Below, one piece after another: positions 1 through 7,956 of a DNA stretch of 64,000 bases; position 1 is the first letter of the stretch; each line of letters begins with the position of its first letter. The notes beneath the pieces were generated by a model. It did no database searches and was not told the origin of the DNA. It saw only the letters and a list, made by a program, of their open reading frames with translations. This DNA comes from Robinsoniella peoriensis (GTDB lineage Bacteria; Bacillota; Clostridia; Lachnospirales; Lachnospiraceae). The DNA is taken from NCBI RefSeq assembly GCF_042680125.1, contig NZ_JBHTNY010000026.1. One strand, 5' to 3'. The position numbers were made by a program, and so were the translations under genes.

Positions 1-2
1 AG

Positions 3-1520
3 AGTCTGGCAGAGTTAATCGATTGGGAAGCACATGGATATCACCTGGCAGGTTGTCTTAAAAATGGATCCGAAGCACTTCGGATGATGAAAACCCTAAA
101 TCCGGATATAGTGATTACGGATATCAGGATGCCGATTATGGACGGAATTGACCTCAGCAGGGAATTGCAAAAGGACTACCCCCATGTAAAAGTAGTTCTG
201 TTAACTGCCTATAAAGACTTCGAGTATGCACAGCAAGCTTTGCGATATGGGGTCACCGAATATTTATTAAAGAATCAGATTACTGAAGAAAAGCTTTTGG
301 AACTTTTGGAACGCCTCTCTGGAGATATTTTAAAAAGCCGTCAGATTAATCTGGCGATTCAGCATAATTATTATCATGATCTGATGGCAGATATTTCTCC
401 CCTTGATGAACTAAAGCCCATTCAGAAAAGAGAAGGAGCATTGCAGGTACTGATCAAGATAAAAGAGCCGTATTTATTGAGCGAGCTGGTATCCTTTCAG
501 ATGCCGGAAATTCGTTTGGATAAAGCAGCGTTAGTGGAAGCCGTTGCAGGAATCGGAGAGGTGAAGCTGCAGCAGATATTCGGCTTTGGACAGCAATGCT
601 GGGGATTGTTATTTTCCACAGGACTGCCCGGGGGACAGGTGCCGGGACAAGCCTTGCTGATGGAGCTGTATGGAAGAATGAAAAAATATTTTGGAGAATT
701 ATCTCAGTTCGATATTGCGGTCCTGTATGATCATGGAGCGGTTACGCCGCAAAGTATGAAAGAATCCTATCGAAATATGCTTAAGTATATGAAATATAGC
801 ATCTTCTTTCAAAGTGCCATGCCCTATGCCAGCCGCAGTATGGAAAAATATTATGAGGATGTGGACAGCAATCACGGCTATGTCCAGGCTGAAATCGCAA
901 AAGCCAAAGCAGCCATACAAAGCGGAGACTATCAGGGGATGAATCAGATCTTCGACCAGCTGAATACCTATTTTAGCAAACCGCGTTTTAATTTAGGAGG
1001 CTTTCGGTATGTGTTTCGAAAGATGATAGACTTGCTGGATGCGATTCGCGCCAATAATAATTTAAGCTCATTGATGCAATATATTGCGCTGCACCAGGAG
1101 GAGATGGAAGGCATTTCCAGTGTCTGGGAAATCTGGAATTGGATTGTCTGTGAATTTAATAAAATTGGAATTCAGATTGGGTCAAATCCTGGAAGTATTA
1201 AGGACAAAAAGATTCTTCATTCTATTGATTATATTCATAAAAATTATATGAAAAAGATCACAGTAAAAAGTGTGGCGGAAAGTGTGGATCTAAGCGAAGT
1301 ATATTTTGGCAATCTCTTTAAAAAAGAAACGGGATATACCTTTCTGGAGTATTTAACAATGCATAGAATGGAAGTTGCGAAATATCTGATAGGAGAAGGT
1401 AAGTTTAAAGTCTATGAAATTGCGGAGATGACCGGATATACCTCGCCCCAGTACTTTAGCCAGATCTTCCAGAAATCAACAGGATATATGCCAAACGAAT
1501 ATAGCCGCAGAGGTGAGTAA
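3..1520 (+). CDS. YesN-type response regulator with AraC DNA-binding domain (5' end outside window)
   Basis: The frame is open to the left edge of the window, so the first residues of the receiver domain are missing. What remains is a CheY-like receiver with the phospho-acceptor Asp in DIVITDIRMPIMDG, the switch Thr in VVLLTAYKD and the conserved Lys in EYLLKNQ. A roughly 220-residue linker follows, and the C-terminus carries two AraC helix-turn-helix units (around DLSEVYFGNLF and GYTSPQYFSQIF). This is the YesN class, which is phosphorylated by a YesM histidine kinase and activates carbohydrate uptake operons. The stop lies just before the kinase start, so the two genes are co-transcribed. 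The nearest targets are probably the nucleoside hydrolase and the ABC operon downstream, which share a repeat-containing promoter (inference). Confidence 0.93.
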   Translation, partial: SLAELIDWEAHGYHLAGCLKNGSEALRMMKTLNPDIVITDIRMPIMDGIDLSRELQKDYPHVKVVLLTAYKDFEYAQQALRYGVTEYLLKNQITEEKLLELLERLSGDILKSRQINLAIQHNYYHDLMADISPLDELKPIQKREGALQVLIKIKEPYLLSELVSFQMPEIRLDKAALVEAVAGIGEVKLQQIFGFGQQCWGLLFSTGLPGGQVPGQALLMELYGRMKKYFGELSQFDIAVLYDHGAVTPQSMKESYRNMLKYMKYSIFFQSAMPYASRSMEKYYEDVDSNHGYVQAEIAKAKAAIQSGDYQGMNQIFDQLNTYFSKPRFNLGGFRYVFRKMIDLLDAIRANNNLSSLMQYIALHQEEMEGISSVWEIWNWIVCEFNKIGIQIGSNPGSIKDKKILHSIDYIHKNYMKKITVKSVAESVDLSEVYFGNLFKKETGYTFLEYLTMHRMEVAKYLIGEGKFKVYEIAEMTGYTSPQYFSQIFQKSTGYMPNEYSRRGE

Positions 1521-1521
1521 C

Positions 1522-3228
1522 ATGAAGATAAGTACGAAGATTTCTTTTTATATTATTATCATAACCCTATTGATCAGCGCCGGCAGCGGAACCATGATTT
1601 ACCGGTACTTTTCAGATATGATTGTTACACAGCTGAAGCTGGACAATGAAGCAAAGCTGGACCTGGTTGTCCGGGACCTGAATCATATATATGAGGAAGC
1701 TTACAAATATGGGCAGTATGTTTCCGTTAATAAAGAAGTGCAACAGTATCTTCTTAAGGATAAGAATCCATCGGTATTTGAATTGTTTTCAGAACACAGT
1801 AAGATTCGGCAGAGCTGCAACGAGCTGGTCTTCCTGTCTGAACATATTAACAGTATTGGCATTGTAAAGGATGAAGATGACATTATCTGGACTTATTTAC
1901 CTTTTGATGATGCCTACACCAGTCAGGACCAAAAGAAATGGTATCAGACTTATATTGAGGGAGGCAGCGGCAAAGGTATTTTTAGTAAGCCCTATTCTTT
2001 TCAGGGCAGATACTTAGCCAACACTTTAATCAGCGTGGCTTTTCCCTGCCGTTCTGTTGACCAGGCGGGACAGGAACTTGGTACGATCGTTATTGATATA
2101 AACTGGAGCACAGTAGAACAGGTTATTCGGCGCAATCAGGGTACTTTTGATGCCATGATCTATTTAAATGGGGACAAAAGCGTAAGTGTAGGAGACCAGG
2201 AGTTAATTGACCAGAGTGAATATAAAGAAAATGAACCATTGATTTGCCGAAGTAATGACCTGAAGATTGGGGGCAGCCTGACAGCCATTCTGGATTACTC
2301 ATATCTGGCGGATTCTGTCAGACCCCGGGCAATGATGCTGGTATTGGTTCTTGGCATTATGGTTGCTCTGATTATTGGAATATTGATACGGGTCATGCTG
2401 AATATCACAAAGCCGGTAGCGATCCTGTCCGCAGCGATGCAAAAAGTTGGAGAAGGTGATTTACAGACACATGCAGAAATTGCTACTCATGATGAATTTG
2501 AATATCTGGGCAGGGGCTTTAACAATATGGTGGATCAGATAGACCGGCAGGTGAAGGAGACTTTGCAGCATGAAAAGGATAAACATATGCTGGAGCAGGA
2601 GGTTCTGATAGCCCAGATAAACCCTCATTTTATTTACAATACCCTGAATACCATTATCCATCTGGCTCGAAAAGAACGAAACGGAGATATTATTACCCTC
2701 ACCAATTCGTTTATTGAGCTGCTACAGGATGGCATACATCTTTCCCAAAATAAAATTTTCTCAAGCGTTGAGCAGGAATTGCGCATTATCCAAAACTATA
2801 TGTGCATTCAGAATTATCGTTATAAAGACTTATTTTTGCTGTCTATCAGTTGCCCTGATGAGCTGATGGAGGAGTTGATTCCGGCATCCATCATTCAGCC
2901 ATTAATGGAAAATGCATTATTTCATGGAATAGCCCCCCTTGGCCTGCCGGGTAAAATCTGGCTGATTCTGGAGGAAGAGGAGCTTCCCTGTCACCGTGGG
3001 CTGAAAATCTCCGTGATGGATGAAGGGATAGGGATTACTCAGGATCAGGCAGACAGGATATTAACACATGAGCCTCCAGAACAAAGCGGGCGTAATCACG
3101 TTGGCCTGTATAATGTGATAAAACGTCTTGAACTATTGTATGGAACGGATTATACCATAGAGATTACACAGCGCGACGGGGGCGGTACAGTGGTTGAAAT
3201 TGTTATTCCTTTGAAACGAGAAGGGTAG
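1522..3228 (+). CDS. YesM-type sensor histidine kinase
   Basis: Membrane sensor kinase with TM1 at about residues 7-29, an extracytoplasmic sensing region of about 230 residues, TM2 near residues 272-293 and a HAMP segment. The His_kinase box is INPHFIYNTLN, with the phospho-accepting His near residue 369. An HATPase domain follows, with N-box PLMENALFHG and G-boxes around VMDEGIGI and HVGLYNV. This order is typical of YesM/LytS-class kinases that sense extracellular sugars or binding-protein complexes. I chose the ATG at 1522 over the in-frame GTG at 1513 because AGAGGTG sits 6-7 bases upstream of the ATG. It partners the AraC-type regulator whose stop is at 1520. Confidence 0.93.
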   Translation: MKISTKISFYIIIITLLISAGSGTMIYRYFSDMIVTQLKLDNEAKLDLVVRDLNHIYEEAYKYGQYVSVNKEVQQYLLKDKNPSVFELFSEHSKIRQSCNELVFLSEHINSIGIVKDEDDIIWTYLPFDDAYTSQDQKKWYQTYIEGGSGKGIFSKPYSFQGRYLANTLISVAFPCRSVDQAGQELGTIVIDINWSTVEQVIRRNQGTFDAMIYLNGDKSVSVGDQELIDQSEYKENEPLICRSNDLKIGGSLTAILDYSYLADSVRPRAMMLVLVLGIMVALIIGILIRVMLNITKPVAILSAAMQKVGEGDLQTHAEIATHDEFEYLGRGFNNMVDQIDRQVKETLQHEKDKHMLEQEVLIAQINPHFIYNTLNTIIHLARKERNGDIITLTNSFIELLQDGIHLSQNKIFSSVEQELRIIQNYMCIQNYRYKDLFLLSISCPDELMEELIPASIIQPLMENALFHGIAPLGLPGKIWLILEEEELPCHRGLKISVMDEGIGITQDQADRILTHEPPEQSGRNHVGLYNVIKRLELLYGTDYTIEITQRDGGGTVVEIVIPLKREG

Positions 3229-3252
3229 TACATAAAACTGTACAGCTCCATT

Positions 3253-3321
3253 AAAAAAGTGGTTTTACAAACAGAATAGTGGGAATAGCTACTACAATCC
3301 TTTTTCTAGACATGATAAAAT
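3253..3321 (+). promoter_or_regulatory. Repeat-containing activator site and -10 of the nucleoside hydrolase gene
   Basis: AGTGG occurs at 3258 and again at 3278, exactly 20 bp apart, followed by AATAGCTACTAC and a -10-like TAAAAT at 3316-3321. The same layout recurs at 5470-5535 before the ABC operon. In both copies the second AGTGG lies 38 bp upstream of the first base of the -10, and no good -35 is seen. That is typical of a promoter driven by an AraC-family activator bound to direct repeats. Confidence 0.65.
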
Positions 3322-3353
3322 GATGCAAATATAAAAAGGAAAAGGTGATTATA

Positions 3354-4247
3354 ATGGAATTAACGAAAAGAGTAGTAATTGATACTGATATCGGAGATGA
3401 TGTGGATGATGCCCTTGCCATTGCTTTGGCAGTTAAGTCCGGGAAACTTCAGGTGGAAGGGGTTACCACGATATGCCGGTATGCCAGCCACAGGGCAGTG
3501 TTAGCCGCAAAGGTACTTAAGTCCTGCGGTGCGGATTTCATTCCTGTCTATGAAGGAATCGGTACATTTATAGTTGACCGCCATGATGATAACGATCATG
3601 AGCTTCCCTGCCTGTGCGAAGAGCTTGACGGCAATTATGTAAAAAATGAAATGCATGCAGTTGACTTTCTGGTGCAGACGCTGAGAAAGTATCCGGATAC
3701 AACTATTTTGGCAATGGGGCCTTTGACGAATCTGGCGGCTGTGGCATTAATAGCTCCGGAAGTAATGATTGGGACTAATATCATCGTTATGGGAGGGGCA
3801 TTTGAGTCTCCGTACCAGGAATGGAATATTTATTGTGATCCGGAAGCAGCTGGGATTGTACTGCGTTCAGGGGCAAATATTAAGATGGTTGGATTGGATG
3901 TAACCACAAAATGTATCTTAGAAGATGCAGACTTAAAGCGCTTGAAGGACAGTCCAAAAGAAGATGCCAGATACCTGTCTACATTGATTGAAACCTATAA
4001 AAACGCCACCGGAAAAGGAATTATGCTCCATGACCCTCTTGTAGTCGGACAGCTGTTAAATCCAAAGCTGATAAAGTATTCTGCTGTCAGGGCAGAAGTG
4101 GAACTGCGGGGAGAGTTTACCCGTGGCAGCCTGATTGTAGAAAAGAATTACTTTGGCGAAGAAGAAAAAATCCCGAATATAGAAGCGGCTGTGGAAGTAG
4201 ACAGCAAGGGGTTTGCTGAGCTGATGATGAGTGTTATCTGTGGCTAG
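3354..4247 (+). CDS. Nucleoside hydrolase (inosine/uridine-preferring family)
   Basis: Ca2+-dependent N-ribosyl hydrolase of the IUNH fold, predicted cytoplasmic, splitting ribonucleosides (or a related N-glycoside) into base and ribose. The Asp cluster is at residues 10-19 (DTDIGDDVDDA, the longer variant with two extra residues compared with DTDPGxDDA). The family signatures EWNIYCDPEAA and the catalytic His-Asp in MLHDPLVVG are also present. Length (about 297 residues) is normal. The ATG at 3354 is preferred to GTG 3345 because AAAAGGTG is spaced 6-7 bases from it. The stop codon TAG is the first three bases of a palindromic repeat element. The gene shares a promoter motif with the ABC importer at 5.6 kb, so the imported compound may carry a nucleoside-like N-glycosidic bond (inference). 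Confidence 0.88.
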   Translation: MELTKRVVIDTDIGDDVDDALAIALAVKSGKLQVEGVTTICRYASHRAVLAAKVLKSCGADFIPVYEGIGTFIVDRHDDNDHELPCLCEELDGNYVKNEMHAVDFLVQTLRKYPDTTILAMGPLTNLAAVALIAPEVMIGTNIIVMGGAFESPYQEWNIYCDPEAAGIVLRSGANIKMVGLDVTTKCILEDADLKRLKDSPKEDARYLSTLIETYKNATGKGIMLHDPLVVGQLLNPKLIKYSAVRAEVELRGEFTRGSLIVEKNYFGEEEKIPNIEAAVEVDSKGFAELMMSVICG

Positions 4248-4408
4248 AGCGTGTTTGAAAATTCATTCCCGCCATCTGCACGCCCCACTTTGCGGCATAT
4301 TTGCCCCGAATTCAGGTTGCGTAGCCCGCTACGCGCCCTTCATCCGGAACAAATCTCCCACAAAGCGTGACGCACAGCTGCCAGAAAGCAATTTTCAAAC
4401 ACGCTCTA
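4245..4408. repeat. 164-bp palindromic repeat element, copy 1 (full)
   Basis: Begins TAGAGCGTGTTTGAAAATT and ends with the inverted form AATTTTCAAACACGCTCTA. The two halves pair along most of their length, with an inner dyad GCGTAGCCCGCTACGC, so the whole unit is a long imperfect hairpin. It has no ORF of its own. A second copy of the same length is at 8762-8925. The first three bases are the stop codon of the nucleoside hydrolase. It resembles a small non-autonomous element (MITE) or an intergenic hairpin family. Confidence 0.85.
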
Positions 4409-4434
4409 GAGGAGAGGAATGTAGTTCTGTGTTA

Positions 4435-4493
4435 CAAATCTCCCACAAACTGTGACGCACAGTTGTCAGAAAGTAATTTTCAAATACGCTCTA
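4435..4493. repeat. Partial repeat element (right arm only)
   Basis: CAAATCTCCCACAAACTGTG through AATTTTCAAATACGCTCTA matches the right third of the 164-bp element at 4245-4408 with a few substitutions. The left part is missing. Confidence 0.75.
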
Positions 4494-4522
4494 AGCCAAA
4501 AGTAGTTGAGTCTCTTAGCTTT

Positions 4523-4537
4523 TAGAGCGTGTTTGAA
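4523..4537. repeat. Repeat element left terminus (solo end)
   Basis: TAGAGCGTGTTTGAA matches the outer left end of the 164-bp element and nothing more. It lies 8 bases beyond the 3' end of the flavin reductase gene on the opposite strand. Confidence 0.6.
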
Positions 4538-4545
4538 GAGAATGC

Positions 4546-5229
4546 TTATTTTGTAATCCAGGGAATTGGGTTGCCTTGCTGTATTATCCCGGGACCAAAA
4601 GGTGTTGTTTCTCCTGTTTCTGGATTGGTAGGTTGGTCAATTTGAAACAAATACCCGCTCACCCCGTATCTGCCGAGTTTGTTTTGGTCGTAGCGTTCGC
4701 TATCCATACAAATATTGACGGATTTCAATGCAACTGCGACTTCCTGACTACCCTCGAAAAGCTCATGTTCCCATAAATATTCACATTCGATATTCAAAAA
4801 ACACTCTTTAATTCGTGGAGCGTTGACCTTTAAGGCTTTCTCTGCCGTTAAACCGGAGGCGGTGATTTCATCTGTATCAAACTGATTATTACCAATCGTT
4901 TTAATACATCGATCGTAAATGTCATTTGAGGGGAAATTTAACACGCATACCCTTGTTTCTTTCAATGATTGATACATATGTCCGCCTTTATGGACTTTTC
5001 CCATAATACAGATGAAGTTGTCGGCTCCGCTGCCCGCAAAGTTAGTCCAGGATTGCAGACAGGCGTTTTCCTTACCGTTGGATTTCCATCCTGTAACGAC
5101 GAATACTAACGACGGCATGGCTGTCACAAAATCATACCATGACATATTTCCACAGGCTGTCAAGTATTGTTCAGTTTCATATCCAGCAAGTTTTCCCGGT
5201 CTCTCAAAAATAGATATATCCTTCTTCAT
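4546..5229 (-). CDS. Flavin reductase-like FMN-binding protein
   Basis: About 227 residues with the split-barrel flavin reductase fold (flavin_reduct/DIM6-NTAB family). Visible features are the N-terminal strand region around FVTAMPSLVFVVTGW, a middle TNFAGSG...FICIMGKVHKGGHMYQS segment typical of the FMN-binding loop, and a C-terminal strand around GYLFQIDQPTNP. Such proteins bind FMN and reduce flavin or a small substrate with NAD(P)H in the cytoplasm. The second ATG (5229) is chosen because GGGAGG lies 7 bases before it, while it would be only 1 base from the ATG at 5235. The gene runs opposite to its neighbours and has its own promoters, so it is probably not part of the sugar operon. Confidence 0.8.
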   Translation of the reverse strand: MKKDISIFERPGKLAGYETEQYLTACGNMSWYDFVTAMPSLVFVVTGWKSNGKENACLQSWTNFAGSGADNFICIMGKVHKGGHMYQSLKETRVCVLNFPSNDIYDRCIKTIGNNQFDTDEITASGLTAEKALKVNAPRIKECFLNIECEYLWEHELFEGSQEVAVALKSVNICMDSERYDQNKLGRYGVSGYLFQIDQPTNPETGETTPFGPGIIQQGNPIPWITK

Positions 5230-5294
5230 TATCATTCCTCCCTTTATTTTGAACCTATTAAATTATTTTCATAGTTAATCTCTCATCTATTGAC

Positions 5295-5342
5295 ATTATA
5301 GCATAACCTCCATCATTATAGTAGCTGCAAACCTATCGGCAA
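5295..5342 (-). promoter_or_regulatory. Tandem promoters of the flavin reductase gene
   Basis: Read on the minus strand, TTGCCG (5342-5337), a 16-bp spacer and TATAAT (5320-5315) form one sigma-A promoter. A second TATAAT (5300-5295) is preceded by TGC, an extended -10. Both point to the gene starting at 5229. Confidence 0.5.
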
Positions 5343-5417
5343 CAAATGTCTCTGCCATTTCCCACTCCCCCCAACCTTCCGTACACAACATCCATTTACA
5401 AAGCATCATAATTCAGT

Positions 5418-5457
5418 ATCCCCCCAATCGTTTTACAATGGTTGAGGGGATTTTTAT
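5418..5457 (+). terminator. Terminator-like hairpin upstream of the ABC operon
   Basis: ATCCCCCCAATC (5418-5429) pairs with GGTTGAGGGGAT (5440-5451) with minor mismatches, followed by TTTTTATTT. There is no + strand gene directly upstream, so it either insulates the operon or is left over from a lost gene. Confidence 0.55.
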
Positions 5458-5469
5458 TTCCATTATAAA

Positions 5470-5535
5470 AAAGTGGTATTACAAACAAAATAGTGGTAAT
5501 AGCTACTACAATCTATTTTTTAATAATGCTACAAT
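5470..5535 (+). promoter_or_regulatory. Repeat-containing activator site and -10 of the ABC operon
   Basis: AGTGG at 5472 and 5492 (20 bp apart), then AATAGCTACTAC and a -10 TACAAT at 5530-5535. It is almost base-for-base the same as 3253-3299, with the -10 at exactly the same distance. Probable binding site of the YesN-type regulator at the left edge of the window (inference). Confidence 0.68.
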
Positions 5536-5587
5536 TATTTTACAAAACAAACAAAGCAGATAACCCAAATTAATAGGAGGTAACAAA

Positions 5588-6943
5588 ATGAGAAAGTTCG
5601 TACAAATGTTTACAGCTGTATCACTGGCAGTATCCTTGCTGGTTGGATGCGGACCAACACAGCAAAAGAATGAAACTACGGCAACTACAGCTCCAGAGGC
5701 AGACGATGCAAAAAAAGGTACTGCCACTGCTGCAGGAGATACCACAGCAGAGGGGGCAGAGGAGCTTTCGGGAAAGCTTACCATTTGGTGGTGGGCAGAT
5801 CAGATGGAAATCATTGAGGATTTTCAGAAATTGTATCCAAACGTAGAGGTGGAACCGGTTATGATTGATGCGGGTGATTATCTTACAAAAGTGCAGAGCA
5901 CCATCGCATCCGGCGGACAGTTACCGGATATTCTCATGGGGGAACTTTCTTTTAGAGGGAAGCTTTTCAGTATGGATATCCTGGAAAATCTGGAGGCAGA
6001 GCCTTACAACTTTGACCGTACCCAGGTAGTTGACTATCTTATTCCGGCGATGACGGACGAGAATGACCAGGTGCTGGGCATTGAAACCTGCCAGAGTCCG
6101 GCAGGAATGGCGTACAAGAGGGATTTAGCGAAAGAATATCTGGGTACGGATGATCCGGAAGAGCTGGAAGCAATGCTGAAAGACTGGGATTCCTTTATCG
6201 AAAAAGGAAAAGAAGTTTCAGAAAAGAGCGGAAATAAGATAACGATGATACCATCTCTGGGTGATGTTTATTATATGATAAACGGACAGTCAAAGGTACC
6301 TCGTATCAGCGGAGATACGATTGATATGGCAGCAGTAACTGATACCTTTGCACAGGTTGCTAAATTCCGGGATGCAGGAATAGTGGATAAAATTGTACAG
6401 TGGACACCGGCATGGTTTTCAGCTTATGGTTCCGGCAACAGTATCTTCTACCCAACGGCATGCTGGGGCGTGGTTGACTATGTAAAAGCAAATGATGAGC
6501 AGGGCAAAGGAAACTGGGGACTGATTGTACCTCCATCAGGCGGATTCAACTGGGGCGGAACTACCATGAGTATTACAAAGAGCAGTGAAAATAAATTAGC
6601 GGCATGGAAATTGATTGAATTTTATAACTTAACAAAAGAAGGAACGGAGACAAAAAAAGTATTGCAGTTAATACCTACTTCTAAGGATGGCGCGAGTGAC
6701 CCATACTTTGCAGAGGGTGAGGATGAATTTTTTGCAGGCCAGAATATCGGTGATGTATGGATGAACAGAGTTATTCCGACGATCCACATCAATCCCATCA
6801 CCAAATACGATATTCCGGATGTAATGGCAGTGGAACTCGTTCTCAGCAGTATGAATGCGGACACTTCGATTACGGCGGAACAGGCAGCAGAACTATATAA
6901 GCAGGAAATGGAGAATGGTGCTCCTGAAATAACAGTAAAGTAA
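5588..6943 (+). CDS. Carbohydrate ABC transporter substrate-binding lipoprotein
   Basis: Extracellular solute-binding protein family 1, 451 residues. The signal peptide ends in lipobox LLVGC with lipidated Cys21. A Thr/Ala/Glu-rich tether follows, and the mature fold starts at KLTIWWWADQ. Family features include the hinge region around GQLPDILMGELSF and the aromatic-rich binding cleft (TPAWFSAYG, YPTACWGVVDY). It captures an oligosaccharide or glycoside outside the membrane for the two permeases that follow. TAGGAGG lies 7 bases before the ATG. The shared promoter motif ties it to the nucleoside hydrolase, and it may also present ligand to the YesM sensor (inference). Confidence 0.93.
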   Translation: MRKFVQMFTAVSLAVSLLVGCGPTQQKNETTATTAPEADDAKKGTATAAGDTTAEGAEELSGKLTIWWWADQMEIIEDFQKLYPNVEVEPVMIDAGDYLTKVQSTIASGGQLPDILMGELSFRGKLFSMDILENLEAEPYNFDRTQVVDYLIPAMTDENDQVLGIETCQSPAGMAYKRDLAKEYLGTDDPEELEAMLKDWDSFIEKGKEVSEKSGNKITMIPSLGDVYYMINGQSKVPRISGDTIDMAAVTDTFAQVAKFRDAGIVDKIVQWTPAWFSAYGSGNSIFYPTACWGVVDYVKANDEQGKGNWGLIVPPSGGFNWGGTTMSITKSSENKLAAWKLIEFYNLTKEGTETKKVLQLIPTSKDGASDPYFAEGEDEFFAGQNIGDVWMNRVIPTIHINPITKYDIPDVMAVELVLSSMNADTSITAEQAAELYKQEMENGAPEITVK

Positions 6944-6954
6944 CTGATTTCACA

Positions 6955-6989
6955 AACCGGGCGTGGTCCGTGATACAACGCCCGGTTTT
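6955..6989 (+). terminator. Intra-operon hairpin after the binding-protein gene
   Basis: AACCGGGCG (6955-6963) pairs perfectly with CGCCCGGTT (6979-6987), followed by a short T run. It lies between the binding protein and the first permease. Such partial terminators usually allow far more binding protein than permease to be made. Confidence 0.75.
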
Positions 6990-7020
6990 GCTCTAAAAAT
7001 AGAAAAGTCAGGTGATTAAA

Positions 7021-7956
7021 ATGGTAAAAGCAAAAGTAAAAATAACCAAACGGAAATGGTTTTGGCCGCTGATGTTCCTGCTGCCTTATTGTGTGATCTA
7101 TTTGATCTTCAGTGCATTTCCTATCTTACATTCGTTTATAATCAGTATTTTTGACTGGAAGGTCATGGGAGGCAGCACCTTTGTTGGATTAAAGAATTAT
7201 ATTGAGCTGCTGACAACGGATAAGTGGTTTTTGAAATCCTTGTTTAATACGGCATTGCTGATGGTGATGTACATACCGGCATCAATTATTGTTGCCTTGC
7301 TGCTGTCGAATTTAATATTTACAAAAGGAGTCCGCTTTAAAAAATACTTTCAGCTTGCGTATTTTTTGCCCCACGTAACTACCGCGGTGGCCATTGGACT
7401 GATGTTTGCTCTGATTTTTGACTGGCAGACAGGTATCTTAAATAAATTACTTTTACAGTTAGGATTGATTAATGAAGGGCTTAACTGGCTTGGAACGCCT
7501 GGACTTGCCCGCTTTGTAACGGCACTTATGCTGTTTTGGAGCTATTTTGGATACTGCACCATTTTTTACCTATCCGGACTCTCCGGTATACCCGAAGAGC
7601 TTTATGAAGCGGCAAAGCTGGATGGGGCAGGGGGCTTTCATATATTGCGCTATATTACGATACCCATGCTAAAGCCTATTACACAATTTCTCGTTATTAC
7701 AAGTATCATTTCCGGATCCCAGATTGTGGAGGAACCGATGCTGCTGCTCAATGGCTGGGCGACCGTAGGTAATGCAGTGGGAGGGCCGGAGCGTTCGTGC
7801 CTGACAGCTGTGTGGTATCTATATGACACCGCATTTGGAAAAAACAGTATGATGAACTATTCCAAAGGTGCGGCAATTGGATATTTAACGTTTGTGTTTA
7901 TTATGATCATTGTGTTTATCAGAAACAGATTTAGCAAGGAGGATGAATATGAATAA
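7021..7956 (+). CDS. Sugar ABC transporter permease (MalF/UgpA type)
   Basis: Integral membrane protein of about 311 residues with six predicted helices, the first around FWPLMFLLPYCVIYLIF. The cytoplasmic EAA loop is EELYEAAKLDGAG...ITIPMLKP, the docking site for the transport ATPase. The ATG at 7021 is used because AGGTG is 6 bases upstream; an in-frame GTG at 7012 overlaps that site. The stop overlaps the next permease start by 8 bases. No ATPase gene lies in the cluster, so a shared MsmK/UgpC-type ATPase encoded elsewhere probably energises it. Confidence 0.93.
   Translation: MVKAKVKITKRKWFWPLMFLLPYCVIYLIFSAFPILHSFIISIFDWKVMGGSTFVGLKNYIELLTTDKWFLKSLFNTALLMVMYIPASIIVALLLSNLIFTKGVRFKKYFQLAYFLPHVTTAVAIGLMFALIFDWQTGILNKLLLQLGLINEGLNWLGTPGLARFVTALMLFWSYFGYCTIFYLSGLSGIPEELYEAAKLDGAGGFHILRYITIPMLKPITQFLVITSIISGSQIVEEPMLLLNGWATVGNAVGGPERSCLTAVWYLYDTAFGKNSMMNYSKGAAIGYLTFVFIMIIVFIRNRFSKEDEYE

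Larger units (their letters stand above)
5230..5587. other. Intergenic region between flavin reductase and ABC operon
   Basis: 358 bases with no credible gene. From left to right it holds the minus-strand promoters of the flavin reductase, a + strand terminator-like hairpin (5418-5457), the repeat-containing operator and -10 of the ABC operon (5470-5535), and the ribosome binding site TAGGAGG of the binding-protein gene. Confidence 0.7.
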
